A stretch of DNA of 64,000 nt from Rhodobacteraceae bacterium LNNU 3342 (GCA_008711135.1 VUAW01000005.1:150572-214571); one strand, 5' to 3'. Positions 11,615 to 20,884 are shown, counted from the first letter of the stretch. A program made the numbers and translations. Notes: generated by a model not told the origin, from the sequence alone.

Positions 11615-12181
11615 TCAGTCCCGCGCGCGCTCCACATAAGCCATATCGGCGGTGGTGATCACGATCCGCGTTCCCGCGCTGATATGCGGCGGCACCATCA
11701 CCCGCAGCCCATTGGTCAGCGTCGCAGGCTTGTAGGAAGAGGTCGAGGTCTGCCCCTTGATCACCGGCTCGGTGTCCGCGATCTCCACCGTCATCTTCTG
11801 CGGCAGCTCCAGCGCAATGGCCACGTCCTGATAGACCTTCAGCGACACCCGCAGCCCTTCGGTCAGCAGGGTCTTGTAGTCTCCGACGACATCCGGGGAC
11901 ACGGTGATCTGCTCATAGCTTTCCGGCTGCATGAAGTGGAAGCCCTCGCCATCCTCATAGAGGAAGTCATAGTCACGCTCGTCCACGTGGGCGCGTTCGA
12001 CCTGCTCGGTCGTGCGCCAACGTTCGGACACCTTGGTGCCGTCCGAAATGCGGCGCATGTCCACCTGCGTGACGGGCGTGCCCTTGCCGGGATGGAAGTT
12101 CTCGGCATTGAGGATGACATAAAGCCGGTCCTCGATCTCGACCACGTTTCCCTTGCGCAGGCTGGAGGCGATGACTTTCAC
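11615..12181 (-). CDS. efp: Translation elongation factor P
   Basis: A 188-residue EF-P, full length, with the three-domain beta fold implied by sequence. It relieves ribosome stalling at polyproline. The modification loop reads HPGKGTPV with Lys33 at the tip, matching the lysine that EpmA beta-lysylates in the E. coli-type pathway. The neighbouring divergent gene is epmA, so this lysine is very probably modified. Their starts are about 80 bases apart and share a promoter region. An aminomutase-like gene at 39.4 kb may supply the (R)-beta-lysine. Confidence 0.97.
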   Translation of the reverse strand: MKVIASSLRKGNVVEIEDRLYVILNAENFHPGKGTPVTQVDMRRISDGTKVSERWRTTEQVERAHVDERDYDFLYEDGEGFHFMQPESYEQITVSPDVVGDYKTLLTEGLRVSLKVYQDVAIALELPQKMTVEIADTEPVIKGQTSTSSYKPATLTNGLRVMVPPHISAGTRIVITTADMAYVERARD

Positions 12182-12263
12182 GGGCGAAGTTCCTTGTTAC
12201 GATTTCGCGCGCATCATAGAAAACGCGCGCGGCCCGTGCCAGCCCTAACCGACAGGATCCATT

Positions 12264-13304
12264 ATGCAGCACACCGGTTCCCCTTGGTGGACCCCCCATA
12301 TCCACGCCGACCGCCGGCCGCTGCTTCTGGCCCGCAACCGGGTGCAGGCGGCGCTGCGGGTCTGGTTCAGCGATCAGGACTTTACCGAGGTTGATCCCGC
12401 CGGCCTGCAACCGAGCCCGGGGAACGAAACACATCTCCACGCCTTCGCGACCCGCGCCATCGGAACGGATGGCACCGAACGCACGCTCTACCTCCATACC
12501 TCCCCTGAATTCGCGATGAAGAAACTGCTGGCGGCGGGCGAAACCCGCATTGCCGCCTTTTCCCACGTCTGGCGCAACCGCGAACGCGGGGCCTTGCACA
12601 GCCCTGAATTCACCATGCTGGAATGGTATCGCGTCGATGAACCCTACACCCGGCTGATGGACGACTGCGCCACGATCCTCACCCTTGCCGCCCGCGCCGC
12701 CGGCTCCACCCAATTCCGCTACCGTGACCGCACCTGCGACCCCTTCGCCACCCCCGAACGCCTCGGCGTGGCAGAGGCCTTCGCGCACTACGCCGGCATC
12801 GACCTGCTCGCCACGCTCCCCGACGGGCAGCCCGATACCCCGGCGCTGGCCACCGCGCTCGACACCGCCGGCATCCGCCGCGCCCCTGATGACACCTGGT
12901 CCGACATGTTCTCCCGCGTGCTGGTTGAACGGATCGAGCCGAACCTCGGCCACGGCCGCGCCACCATCCTCGACCGCTACCCCTTGGCCGAGGCCGCCCT
13001 CGCCCGCCCCCTGCCCGAAGACCCGCGCCTCGCCGAACGGTTCGAGCTTTACGCCTGCGGCGTCGAACTCGCCAACGGCTTTGGCGAACTCACCGACCCA
13101 GCCGAACAGCGCCGCCGCTTCCAGCACGAAATGGACGAAAAATCCCGCATCTACGGCGAATGCTATCCCTTGGACGAAGATTTCCTCGACGCCCTCGCCC
13201 TCATGCCCCCCGCCAGCGGCATCGCGCTCGGCTTTGACCGGCTGGTGATGCTCGCCACCGGCGCCCCCCGGATCGACGACGTGATCTGGGCGCCCGCGGG
13301 TTAA
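12264..13304 (+). CDS. epmA: EF-P--(R)-beta-lysine ligase EpmA (GenX/PoxA)
   Basis: A 346-residue class II lysyl-tRNA synthetase paralogue lacking the anticodon-binding domain, as expected for EpmA. It activates (R)-beta-lysine and attaches it to EF-P. Class II motif 2 is seen in FSHVWRNRERGALHSPEFTM followed by LEWY; motif 3 is ASGIALGFDRLVM near the C-terminus. LYLHTSPEFAMKKLLA is also typical. It is divergent from efp and its last 4 bases overlap the end of the convergent sqdC gene. The pairing of efp and epmA is well known from other bacteria and strengthens both calls. Confidence 0.95.
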   Translation: MQHTGSPWWTPHIHADRRPLLLARNRVQAALRVWFSDQDFTEVDPAGLQPSPGNETHLHAFATRAIGTDGTERTLYLHTSPEFAMKKLLAAGETRIAAFSHVWRNRERGALHSPEFTMLEWYRVDEPYTRLMDDCATILTLAARAAGSTQFRYRDRTCDPFATPERLGVAEAFAHYAGIDLLATLPDGQPDTPALATALDTAGIRRAPDDTWSDMFSRVLVERIEPNLGHGRATILDRYPLAEAALARPLPEDPRLAERFELYACGVELANGFGELTDPAEQRRRFQHEMDEKSRIYGECYPLDEDFLDALALMPPASGIALGFDRLVMLATGAPRIDDVIWAPAG

Positions 13305-14140
13305 ACCAGCCCGGGCAGCGCCCCGCGCAGACCGTCCCAGCCGCGCCCGCGCCAGCCAAGCGCCTCGATCCGATCCACCGCCATCGCGCTGACCGGGCTG
13401 TCGCTGCGCGGCGGCGGCGCGGTATCGACACCCAGAATCCGCCCCACCTCGGCCAGCAGGTCATGCCGGTCCACGCAGATGTCGGAAAGGTTCACCGGCC
13501 CCGTCACCCCCTCGCGCAGCAGGATCCGCACCGCCCGCGCAAGGTCCGCCCCATGCACCTCGGTCCCCGCCCGCGGCGCGATGGGCCGCGCCTCGCGATA
13601 GTCCTGAAACAGCGGTGTCCACTTGTGCCCGCGGCCCGGCCCTCCCGGCCCGTAAACCCCTGTGGCCCGCAGGCTCGCCGCCACATCCAGATTGCGCGCC
13701 AGCCGCTCCAGCGCCTCCTCCGCCCGGGCCTTGGCCTCGCCGTAAAGCGTGTCGGGCCGCAGGTCCATTTCCTCCCGCAACACGGTTCCCGCCGAATAAT
13801 CGCCATAAACCGCGCGTGACGACAGGAACACCACCCGCCCCACATCCCGGAACAGCATCAGCGTCCCCTGCAGGTTACGCCGCAAGAACCCCTCCGGGTC
13901 GTCCCCCTCACCCCCGCGATACCGCCCCGGCACGTGATCGAACGCCGCATGAACCAGCGCATCGGCCCTTACCGGCAGCGCCTGCCCCAGTTCCCAAGCC
14001 ACATGCTGCACTGTCCGCGTGAAAAACCCCTGCGCCGGGACATGGCGCGACAGCACCACCACCTCATCCCCGGCCCGCAGCGCCTCCTCGACAATAAAGC
14101 GCCCGACGAACCCGGTCCCGCCGGTAACGGCGATCCTCAT
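13301..14140 (-). CDS. sqdC: Sulfolipid biosynthesis epimerase/reductase-like protein SqdC
   Basis: A 279-residue NAD(P)-dependent epimerase/dehydratase-fold protein with an N-terminal Rossmann motif, VTGGTGFVGRF, and an SDR-type YGEAKARAE (YxxxK) segment. By itself it would be a generic sugar epimerase. The order sqdB-sqdD-this gene, with tight overlaps, matches the sulfolipid (SQDG) operon described in Rhodobacter sphaeroides, where sqdC mutants accumulate sulfoquinovosyl-dihydroxyacetone. The ATG at 14140 overlaps the sqdD stop as ATGA, which decides the start. The exact reaction of SqdC remains unclear in the literature, so the name rests on context plus fold. Confidence 0.8.
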   Translation of the reverse strand: MRIAVTGGTGFVGRFIVEEALRAGDEVVVLSRHVPAQGFFTRTVQHVAWELGQALPVRADALVHAAFDHVPGRYRGGEGDDPEGFLRRNLQGTLMLFRDVGRVVFLSSRAVYGDYSAGTVLREEMDLRPDTLYGEAKARAEEALERLARNLDVAASLRATGVYGPGGPGRGHKWTPLFQDYREARPIAPRAGTEVHGADLARAVRILLREGVTGPVNLSDICVDRHDLLAEVGRILGVDTAPPPRSDSPVSAMAVDRIEALGWRGRGWDGLRGALPGLV

Positions 14141-14931
14141 CCCGGCATGGGCAGGTCCGACAGGCGTGGCACCGGTCCCTCTCCGGCATATGCATGCCAC
14201 AGATCCACCAGCGGCCGCAGCCGGTCGGCCTTGTCATGGTCCTGCCAGGGCTTTTCATACTGGTAATGCACGATCTTCACCTGGTCCCAGCTCCACAACC
14301 CGGGCAGGTTCATCCATACGTACTGCAGCAGGTTGTAGAACACCGGCAGCCCATGCCAGTCCGGGAAGAACGTCTCCAGAAACGTCTGGTCCGTCCGACG
14401 CCAGAACGCGCCGGGCCGGTCCAGCGCCTGCACCATGGCGTGGAAGGTCGCCAGATCTGGCCGCGCCACGAACACACCCGAATTCAGCCGGTGAAAATCC
14501 CCGAGGCTTTCATAGACATTCGGCGCCGCCGCGAACTCCGGATAGTCGAACAGCCGGTCGCAGTTCCGTAGCACTAGCGTATCGGCATCCAGAAACACCA
14601 CCCGGTCGTATTCCGTCATCTGCCAAAGGCGCAGCTTGGCGAAATTGTCCAGCGGCGTGTGAAACGGCGGTTTGTCCCCTTTGGTGAAGGGCGCCGCCGC
14701 ATGCAGCCGCGCCCGCCCGTGCCTTTCGTTGAACGCGTCAGAGGTCGGCAGCAGCTCGATCCGCACCAGCCGGGCGTCGATCCCGGCCAGCGCCTCTGGC
14801 ACCACGCCGCCGGTGTAAAGAACCACCCGGTCCGCCTCGGACCCGCTGAGGGCGACCGAACGCATCAGCGCCCGCGCCCCCATCGCATAGTCCGCATTGG
14901 TGACCAGCGTCACATAGGCATGCCGCCGCAT
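14137..14931 (-). CDS. sqdD: GT8-family glycosyltransferase SqdD (sulfolipid synthesis)
   Basis: A 264-residue glycogenin-like (GT8) glycosyltransferase. It starts AYVTLVTNADYAMGARAL and has the metal-binding DxD site in VVFLDADTLVL, then NSGVFVARP and, near the C-terminus, VKIVHYQYEKPW. In Rhodobacter SqdD is thought to transfer sulfoquinovose from UDP-sulfoquinovose. The gene starts with a 1-base TGATG overlap on sqdB and ends with an ATGA overlap on sqdC, so the three are translationally coupled. The chemistry is inferred from the operon; the GT8 call is read from sequence. Confidence 0.85.
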   Translation of the reverse strand: MRRHAYVTLVTNADYAMGARALMRSVALSGSEADRVVLYTGGVVPEALAGIDARLVRIELLPTSDAFNERHGRARLHAAAPFTKGDKPPFHTPLDNFAKLRLWQMTEYDRVVFLDADTLVLRNCDRLFDYPEFAAAPNVYESLGDFHRLNSGVFVARPDLATFHAMVQALDRPGAFWRRTDQTFLETFFPDWHGLPVFYNLLQYVWMNLPGLWSWDQVKIVHYQYEKPWQDHDKADRLRPLVDLWHAYAGEGPVPRLSDLPMPG

Positions 14932-16151
14932 CAGGAAACCGAGCGGAGCCGCTTCCGTTCAGGATCGGTTTCCACCAGTTGCCCCAGTTCGCGCGTCCAG
15001 GCCGACACTGCCGGCACCCGCTTCCGGTCGATCCGGTGCTCATACTTGCGCGCCACGTCCACGATCTCGTCCAGCAGCCCTTCGGCGAGCGTGGTGGGCT
15101 TCAGCCCTAGCGCCAGGAACTGTTCGTTCCGCACCACAAGGTCGTTTTCCGCCGCCTCTTTCCGCGGGTTGGGCAGATAGGCGACCTTGGCCCCGGCGCG
15201 CGTGGCGATCATCTCGGCCAAGTCGCGCACCCGATGGGTTTCGGTCATCTGGTTGAAGATCTTCACCCGCTGCCCCGCCGCCGGCGCATCCGCCAGCGCC
15301 AGCTCAATGCAGCGCACGCTGTCCTTGATGTGGATGAAGGCCCGCGTCTGCCCGCCCGTTCCATGCACCGTCAGCGGATAGCCGATCGCCGCCTGGATCA
15401 GGAACCGGTTCAGCACCGTCCCATAATCGCCGTCATAGTCGAACCGGTTGATCAGCTGCACATGCCGCCGCGTTTGCTCCGTATGCGTGCCCCAGACAAT
15501 TCCCTGATGCAGGTCGGTGATCCGAAGCCCGTCGTTCTGGGCATAGAACTGGAACAGGATCTGATCGAGGCTCTTGGTCATGTGATAGACCGACCCCGGC
15601 CGCGTCGGGTACAGGATCTCCTGCTGCGCGACCCGCCCGTCCATCGTCTCGACCCCGACGTTCAGATAGCCCTCAGGGATCGCGGCTCCGACGCTGGAAT
15701 AGCCATAGACCCCCATCGTGCCCAGATGCACCAGATGCGCATCGATCCCGGTCTCCACCAGCGCGGCGAGCAGGTTGTGCGTCGCGTTGACGTTGTTGTT
15801 GACGGTATAGACCTTGTGCCGGTCGCTCTTCATCGAATAGGGCGCGGCGCGCTGCTCGGCGAAATGCACGATGGCGTCGGGGCGATGTTCAACCAACCAG
15901 CCGCGCAGACGCTCGTACTCCTTGGCAATGTCCAGCAGATGGAAATGCAGCTTGCGGCCCGTGACCTCGTACCAGATCCGGCAGCGCTCCTGGATCGAAT
16001 CCATCGGCGTCAGCGACTGCACACCCAGTTCCACGTCGATCCAGCGCCGCGACAGGTTGTCGATGATATGGACCTCGTGTCCCAGATCGGACAGGTGCAG
16101 ACAGGTCGGCCAACCGACGAATCCGTCTCCTCCAAGCACCGCAATCCGCAT
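14931..16151 (-). CDS. sqdB: UDP-sulfoquinovose synthase SqdB
   Basis: A 406-residue Rossmann-fold enzyme of the SQD1/SqdB family. It uses NAD, UDP-glucose and sulfite to make UDP-sulfoquinovose, the sulfolipid head-group donor. The N-terminus IAVLGGDGFVGWPTCLHL is the family's unusual GGDGFxGW dinucleotide motif. LGTMGVYG and the active-site pair Tyr189/Lys193 (YHMTK) follow, and the length fits. It is first of the sqdB-sqdD-sqdC operon, with a free 120-base upstream region that should contain the promoter. This is the most specific marker of a photosynthetic-lineage alphaproteobacterium in the window. Confidence 0.93.
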   Translation of the reverse strand: MRIAVLGGDGFVGWPTCLHLSDLGHEVHIIDNLSRRWIDVELGVQSLTPMDSIQERCRIWYEVTGRKLHFHLLDIAKEYERLRGWLVEHRPDAIVHFAEQRAAPYSMKSDRHKVYTVNNNVNATHNLLAALVETGIDAHLVHLGTMGVYGYSSVGAAIPEGYLNVGVETMDGRVAQQEILYPTRPGSVYHMTKSLDQILFQFYAQNDGLRITDLHQGIVWGTHTEQTRRHVQLINRFDYDGDYGTVLNRFLIQAAIGYPLTVHGTGGQTRAFIHIKDSVRCIELALADAPAAGQRVKIFNQMTETHRVRDLAEMIATRAGAKVAYLPNPRKEAAENDLVVRNEQFLALGLKPTTLAEGLLDEIVDVARKYEHRIDRKRVPAVSAWTRELGQLVETDPERKRLRSVS

Positions 16152-16235
16152 TGGCCTTCCTCCCCATGCCAGACGCCCAGATGCGCCCGGCCCGCAGCTT
16201 ACAACCCTTATGTGTCGAGTCGACGACTTTTACAC

Positions 16236-16262
16236 GCAGGCCGCACCCATCGGCGGGCCTGC
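16236..16262 (-). terminator. Hairpin downstream of the DUF533 gene
   Basis: GCAGGCC (16236-16242) and GGCCTGC (16256-16262) form a 7-bp stem with a 13-base loop, just past the stop of the minus-strand DUF533 gene and upstream of sqdB. There is no T-run, so termination is inferred from position only. Confidence 0.4.
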
Positions 16263-16270
16263 GCGCATGC

Positions 16271-17041
16271 TTATACCATAGGCGTCCCGGTCATGCGGTG
16301 CAGCCGTTCAACCACCCCCTGTTCAAGCCGCAGCGCCTGCGCCAGCTGGCGGAAATAGTTCCGCTCGGCATCGCTGTCGATGTCCACGGCAAGCATCGCG
16401 GCAAGATAGACTTCCGTCGCCACCTCGGGCCGCGTCACCTCGGCCCCCAGCGCCCTGACATCCACGGGCCGCGCGATCTCCTCGCGCACGGCGGCGCGTT
16501 CGGCCTCGGTCACCTCATCGCCGTCCAGATGGCCCATGATGCGCTCCATCTCGGCCTCGCTCACCTTGCCGTCCGCCTGCGCGGCGCCGATCATGGCGCG
16601 CAGGATCAGCCGCTCAGTATCCGGGCTGGTCAGCGCCTGCGTCTCGTCCGGGCTCGGCTGCGGAACATCGGTCGAGGTGGCACCAGACTGCCCCGCCTGA
16701 TGCGCCCGCCACGCCTGATAGGCCAGTGTCCCCAGAATCGCCATCGTCCCGCCCCGCGCCGCGCCACCAAGGCCACCGCCGCTCAAGGCGCCCACGATGG
16801 CGCCGATGCCGCCGACCTTCGCGCCGCTCATGCCGCCGATCTGGTCCTGCCGCAGGAACTGCCGCGCCCGCCCGGCCAGGTCACCCCCCGGCTGCGGCCC
16901 CGCCCCGCCCAGAAGCGGGCCAAGCAACTGGTCCAGCGCCCCCTGCGGATCGGCATTGCGCGCGCCCTCCCGCAGCCGGTTCTGCCCCTGTGACGACATC
17001 CCCTGCTGGATCAGCCCGCCAATGATGTTTCCAAAGCTCAT
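16271..17041 (-). CDS. DUF533/TerB-like protein
   Basis: A 256-residue protein. The N-terminal half is glycine-rich with a probable membrane-associating stretch (GGIGAIVGALSGGGLGGAA, then a hydrophobic segment). The C-terminal half is an acidic helical domain, LILRAMIGAAQADGKVSEAE, matching the DUF533/TerB-like fold (YebE-type inner-membrane proteins). YAAMLAVDID-type wording near the end is also typical. Start chosen at ATG 17041 because GAGG lies about 7 bases upstream; an ATG at 17053 is possible. It stands alone and precedes the sulfolipid operon on the same strand. The function of the family is unknown. Confidence 0.8.
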   Translation of the reverse strand: MSFGNIIGGLIQQGMSSQGQNRLREGARNADPQGALDQLLGPLLGGAGPQPGGDLAGRARQFLRQDQIGGMSGAKVGGIGAIVGALSGGGLGGAARGGTMAILGTLAYQAWRAHQAGQSGATSTDVPQPSPDETQALTSPDTERLILRAMIGAAQADGKVSEAEMERIMGHLDGDEVTEAERAAVREEIARPVDVRALGAEVTRPEVATEVYLAAMLAVDIDSDAERNYFRQLAQALRLEQGVVERLHRMTGTPMV

Positions 17042-17181
17042 CTGTGACCTCATGTTCCGGTGCCGCATTCGCGGCTGCATCAGGCAGAACAATCCCCGCC
17101 GCGCATCGTTCCGCCCCCGCCACGGCAAAGTGATGCGCCACGCGCCTTGGCGCGGGCCTCGCGCGAACATATAAAGAACGC

Positions 17182-18405
17182 ATGGTTCAGCGTACTCTCT
17201 CCGACAAGCTTGCGATCCTTTCGGACGCCGCGAAATACGATGCCTCCTGCGCCTCCTCTGGCACCTCGCGGCGCGACAGCCGCGATGGCAGCGGGCTGGG
17301 TTCAGCCGGCGGCAGCGGCATCTGCCATGCCTATACGCCCGACGGGCGCTGCATCAGCCTGCTCAAGATCCTGATGACCAACTTCTGCATCTACGACTGC
17401 GCGTATTGCATCAACCGCGTGTCCTCGCAGGTCGAACGCGCCCGCTTCACGCCGGAGGAGGTCGTTTCCCTCACCCTCGAATTCTACCGCCGCAACTATA
17501 TCGAGGGGCTGTTTCTTTCCTCCGGCATCATCCGCTCGCCCGACGACACGATGGCCGACATGGTGCAGATCGCCCGCACCCTGCGCGAACGGGAAAACTT
17601 CCGCGGCTACATCCACCTGAAAACCATCCCCGACGCTTCCCCTGAACTGATCGAACAGGCAGGCCTCTACGCCGATCGCCTGTCGATCAACGTCGAACTG
17701 CCCACCGAACCCGCGCTGGAAAAGCTCGCTCCGCAGAAATCCGCTCGGACCATCCGCAAGGCCATGGCCGAAGTCCGCCTGCGCCACGACGCCGCCAAGG
17801 AAACCACCCACACCGGCCGCGCCGCGCCCCGCTTTGCGCCCGCGGGACAAAGCACGCAGGTCATCATCGGCGCCGACCAGACCACCGATGCCACGATCCT
17901 GAAGAACAGCAGCGCGCTTTACGCCGGTTACGGCCTGCGGCGGGTCTATTATTCTGCCTTCTCGCCCATCCCCGACGCCTCTGCCGTGCTGCCGCTGGTG
18001 CGCCCGCCGCTGCAACGCGAACACCGGCTCTACCAGGCCGACTGGCTCATGCGCCACTACGGCTTCCAGGCCGAGGAAATCGCCGCCGAAGGTATGCTCG
18101 ACCTCGACGTGGACCCGAAACTGGCCTGGGCGCTGTCGCACCGGGATCAGTTCCCGATCGACGTGAACCGCGCGCCGCGCGAACTGCTGCTGCGCGTTCC
18201 GGGCTTCGGCACGAAAACCGTCGCCCGCATCCTCGCCGCCCGCCCGCACCGCGCCGTGCGGTACGAAGACCTCATTGCCATGGGCGCGAACATGAAGGCG
18301 GCCCAGCCCTTCATAACCCTGCCCGGCTGGCGCCCCCGCCTGCTCGACGCGCCTGACTTGCGCGCGCGTTTCGCCCCACCCGCCGAACAACTCAGCCTGT
18401 TCTGA
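17182..18405 (+). CDS. Putative DNA modification/repair radical SAM protein
   Basis: A 407-residue protein. The radical SAM cluster motif is CIYDCAYC (CX3CX2C), preceded by DGRCISLLKILMTNF. The C-terminus holds a helix-hairpin-helix, LLRVPGFGTKTVARILAA, suited to DNA binding. This architecture matches the TIGR03916 family, which is regularly coded next to a UdgX-type uracil-DNA-binding protein; that partner follows here with a TGATG overlap, so the two form an operon. The substrate is unknown, and a role in repair or removal of a modified base is inferred from the partnership. Confidence 0.88.
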   Translation: MVQRTLSDKLAILSDAAKYDASCASSGTSRRDSRDGSGLGSAGGSGICHAYTPDGRCISLLKILMTNFCIYDCAYCINRVSSQVERARFTPEEVVSLTLEFYRRNYIEGLFLSSGIIRSPDDTMADMVQIARTLRERENFRGYIHLKTIPDASPELIEQAGLYADRLSINVELPTEPALEKLAPQKSARTIRKAMAEVRLRHDAAKETTHTGRAAPRFAPAGQSTQVIIGADQTTDATILKNSSALYAGYGLRRVYYSAFSPIPDASAVLPLVRPPLQREHRLYQADWLMRHYGFQAEEIAAEGMLDLDVDPKLAWALSHRDQFPIDVNRAPRELLLRVPGFGTKTVARILAARPHRAVRYEDLIAMGANMKAAQPFITLPGWRPRLLDAPDLRARFAPPAEQLSLF

Positions 18406-19847
18406 TGCGGCAGGTGCGGCTTCCCCTAGTCGGCACCATCCCAGCCTTCCGGCAGGAACTCCGCCGCCTGATCGCCGCCAACATCCCGCCCGACCAAGTG
18501 ATCTGGCACAGGGGCGGCATCGGCGGCGGCACCGGCACCGACCTTTTCGCCGCTCCCGCCACACCCCTGCCCGACGGCCCGCCCATCCCGCTGGCCCGCG
18601 ACGCCGCGACGACCATTGAAACCGCCCTCTCCCACTCCGACCCCGAACGCTTTGCGCTCGCCCATGACATCGTCCTGCGGCTGCATGGCGGCACGCTCCG
18701 CTGGGGTGACCCCGGCGACGTCCCCCTCCGCCGCATCACCGCGCTGGCCAAGGCCGCATCGCGCGAAATCCACAAGATGCACGCCTTTGTCCGCTTCCGC
18801 GAACTCGACGGCCAAGCCCGCCGCCGCTTTGCCGCATGGTTCGAACCCGACCACCCGGTGACCGAGGCCGCCTCCCCCTTCTTCGCCCGCCGCTTTGGCG
18901 ACATGGACTGGGCCATCGCCACCCCCGACATCACCGCCATCTTCCAGAACGGCACCCTGCGGTTCGAACCCACCGCCGATACCGCGCCCCCGCCCGCCGA
19001 CGGGGCAGAGGAACTCTGGCGCGTCTACTATCGTTCGATCTTCAACCCGGCCCGGCTCAACCCCCGCGCGATGGAGAGCGAGATGCCACAGAAATACTGG
19101 AAGAACCTCCCCGAAGCTGCCCTTATCCCCCAGATGATCCGGGAGGCGCCCGCCCGCGTCCAGGCCATGCGCGAAGCTGAAATCGCCGCCGCCCGCCCCT
19201 CCGGCCCCACGCCCCGCATGGCCGCCGTTGCCCGTCAAACCGCCCCCGCCCCGGCGCCCGAGGGCGGCATGGACGGCGTCCGCCATCAGGCCGAAGGCTG
19301 CACCCGCTGCCCCCTCTATGCCCCCGCGACCCAAACCGTCTGGGGCGAAGGCCCGGTGGACGCCCGCCTGATGCTCGTCGGCGAACAGCCCGGCGACCAG
19401 GAAGACCTGCGCGGCCGCCCCTTCGTCGGCCCCGCCGGCCAACTTCTGGACCGGGCGCTGGACATCGCTGGCCTTGACCGGACCAAGGTCTGGATGACGA
19501 ACGCAGTGAAACACTTCAAGTTCGAACCGCGCGGCAAGCGCCGCATCCACCAGCGCCCCAACACCGGCGAAATCCGCGCCTGCAAATGGTGGCTCGATCA
19601 GGAACTGATGCTGGTCCAGCCGCAACTGGTCGTCGCCATGGGCGCGACGGCGGCGCAATCGCTGACCGGCAACGGCGCCGGCATCATGGCCCGCCGCGGC
19701 ACGGTCGAGGAAATCCCCGATGGCCCGCCCGTCCTGCTGACGCTGCACCCGTCCTACGCTCTCCGCGCCCGCTCCCCCGAGGCCCGCGAAGAAGCCTTTG
19801 AGGCAATCGCCGAGGATCTTCGCCGCGCCGCCGAGATGGTGGCCTAG
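18405..19847 (+). CDS. UdgX family uracil-DNA binding protein with N-terminal TIGR03915-like domain
   Basis: A 480-residue fusion. Residues ~1-270 form the DNA-metabolism domain usually paired with the radical SAM partner (WRVYYRSIFNPARLNPRAM, EMPQKYWKNLPEA). Residues ~290-480 are a UdgX-type uracil glycosylase with cluster cysteines in GCTRCPLY, the active segment GEQPGDQEDLRGRPFVGPAG, and LHPSYAL. The decisive feature is the KRRIH loop. In studied UdgX proteins its histidine traps uracil-containing DNA covalently instead of releasing a normal product. The ATG at 18405 overlaps the upstream stop as TGATG. It converges with rarD by 4 bases. Confidence 0.92.
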   Translation: MRQVRLPLVGTIPAFRQELRRLIAANIPPDQVIWHRGGIGGGTGTDLFAAPATPLPDGPPIPLARDAATTIETALSHSDPERFALAHDIVLRLHGGTLRWGDPGDVPLRRITALAKAASREIHKMHAFVRFRELDGQARRRFAAWFEPDHPVTEAASPFFARRFGDMDWAIATPDITAIFQNGTLRFEPTADTAPPPADGAEELWRVYYRSIFNPARLNPRAMESEMPQKYWKNLPEAALIPQMIREAPARVQAMREAEIAAARPSGPTPRMAAVARQTAPAPAPEGGMDGVRHQAEGCTRCPLYAPATQTVWGEGPVDARLMLVGEQPGDQEDLRGRPFVGPAGQLLDRALDIAGLDRTKVWMTNAVKHFKFEPRGKRRIHQRPNTGEIRACKWWLDQELMLVQPQLVVAMGATAAQSLTGNGAGIMARRGTVEEIPDGPPVLLTLHPSYALRARSPEAREEAFEAIAEDLRRAAEMVA

Positions 19848-20764
19848 CGCCGCTGCAACATCGGCAGGGTATAAAACACCAGCGCGGCCCAGATCATCGG
19901 AAACGCCACCGCCTCTGCCCGCCCGAACGGCTCGCCAAAGACGAACACCGCCGTCAGGAAGATCATAGTCGGCGCGATGTACTGCAGGATGCCAATGGTG
20001 GACAGCCGCAACAGCTTGGCCCCGTTGGCATAAACCATCAGCGGCACCGCCGTCATCGCCCCGCACCCGACCAGCAACCAGGTGTCCCAGGCACTTCCCG
20101 TCAGGAAATGCGCCTGCCCCGTCGCCTGCAACCACACCAGATAGCCAATCGCCGGTGGCAGCAACAGCATCACCTCAAGGAAGAACCCCTGGTTCGGCCC
20201 GACCGGCAGCGATTTCTTCAGATAGGCGTAAATCCCCCAGGTCAGCATCAGCACCAGCGCCACGACCGGCAGCCGCCCCTGCTCCCATGTCAGCAACGCC
20301 ACCGCCGCCGCGGCCAGCGCCAGCGCCGCCACCTGCGTGGGCCTCAGCCGTTCGCCCAGAAGCACCCGCCCCAGGAACACGCTGAACAGCGGGTTGATGT
20401 AATACCCCAGCGCCGCGTCCAGCGCCTTGCCCGCGCCGATGGCCCAGACATAGGTGCCCCAGTTCACCGAAATCAGCGCCGCCGTCACCCCCGCCATCAT
20501 CAGCGTCCGCGGCTGCCGCAGCGCCGCGCGCAGATCGGCCGTCCGCCCCAGAACGATCAGCACGATCCCCGCGACCGGCACCGACCAAAAGACCCGGTGG
20601 GAAATGACCTCGATGGCGGGCACATGGGCCAGCGCCTTCATGTAAAGCGGCAGGAACCCCCACATGGCATAAGCCGCCACCGCAAAGGCCAGCCCCTTCG
20701 GGCTGTCCCCGTTCGGAAGCACCGGGGCTTCCACCACCCCATCCAGTTCAACCTGTCCAGCCAT
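19844..20764 (-). CDS. rarD: RarD-type EamA/DMT permease
   Basis: A 306-residue inner-membrane protein with about ten hydrophobic helices. After a short hydrophilic leader it reads KGLAFAVAAYAMWGFLPLYM and later NWGTYVWAIGAGKALDAALGY and YYINPLFSVFLG, which are diagnostic of the RarD (chloramphenicol-sensitive protein) subfamily of drug/metabolite transporters. The substrate is not known. It is the only gene of its transcription unit, with its 3' end overlapping the convergent udgX-like gene. Confidence 0.9.
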   Translation of the reverse strand: MAGQVELDGVVEAPVLPNGDSPKGLAFAVAAYAMWGFLPLYMKALAHVPAIEVISHRVFWSVPVAGIVLIVLGRTADLRAALRQPRTLMMAGVTAALISVNWGTYVWAIGAGKALDAALGYYINPLFSVFLGRVLLGERLRPTQVAALALAAAAVALLTWEQGRLPVVALVLMLTWGIYAYLKKSLPVGPNQGFFLEVMLLLPPAIGYLVWLQATGQAHFLTGSAWDTWLLVGCGAMTAVPLMVYANGAKLLRLSTIGILQYIAPTMIFLTAVFVFGEPFGRAEAVAFPMIWAALVFYTLPMLQRR

Positions 20765-20833
20765 GCGCGCCTCCTGTCACAGCCGCGCTAACCGAACAGG
20801 GGCCTTCGCGCCAACGCAAAGTTGTGGAAAGGA

Positions 20834-20855
20834 CAATCACCTTTTGTGATGATTG
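20834..20855 (-). terminator. Hairpin downstream of the Deg-type protease
   Basis: On the minus strand CAATCATCAC and GTGATTG pair (one bulged T) around a short AAAAG loop, followed by a pyrimidine stretch. It lies 30-50 bases beyond the protease stop codon and upstream of rarD. A role as terminator is likely but not proven. Confidence 0.45.
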
Positions 20856-20884
20856 CCCCCCCTCGCATCAACCTGCCGCAGCAG

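Noticed and set aside
18426..20135. 569-codon open frame opposite the UdgX and rarD genes
   Set aside because: No domain wording, and it spans two well-supported genes.
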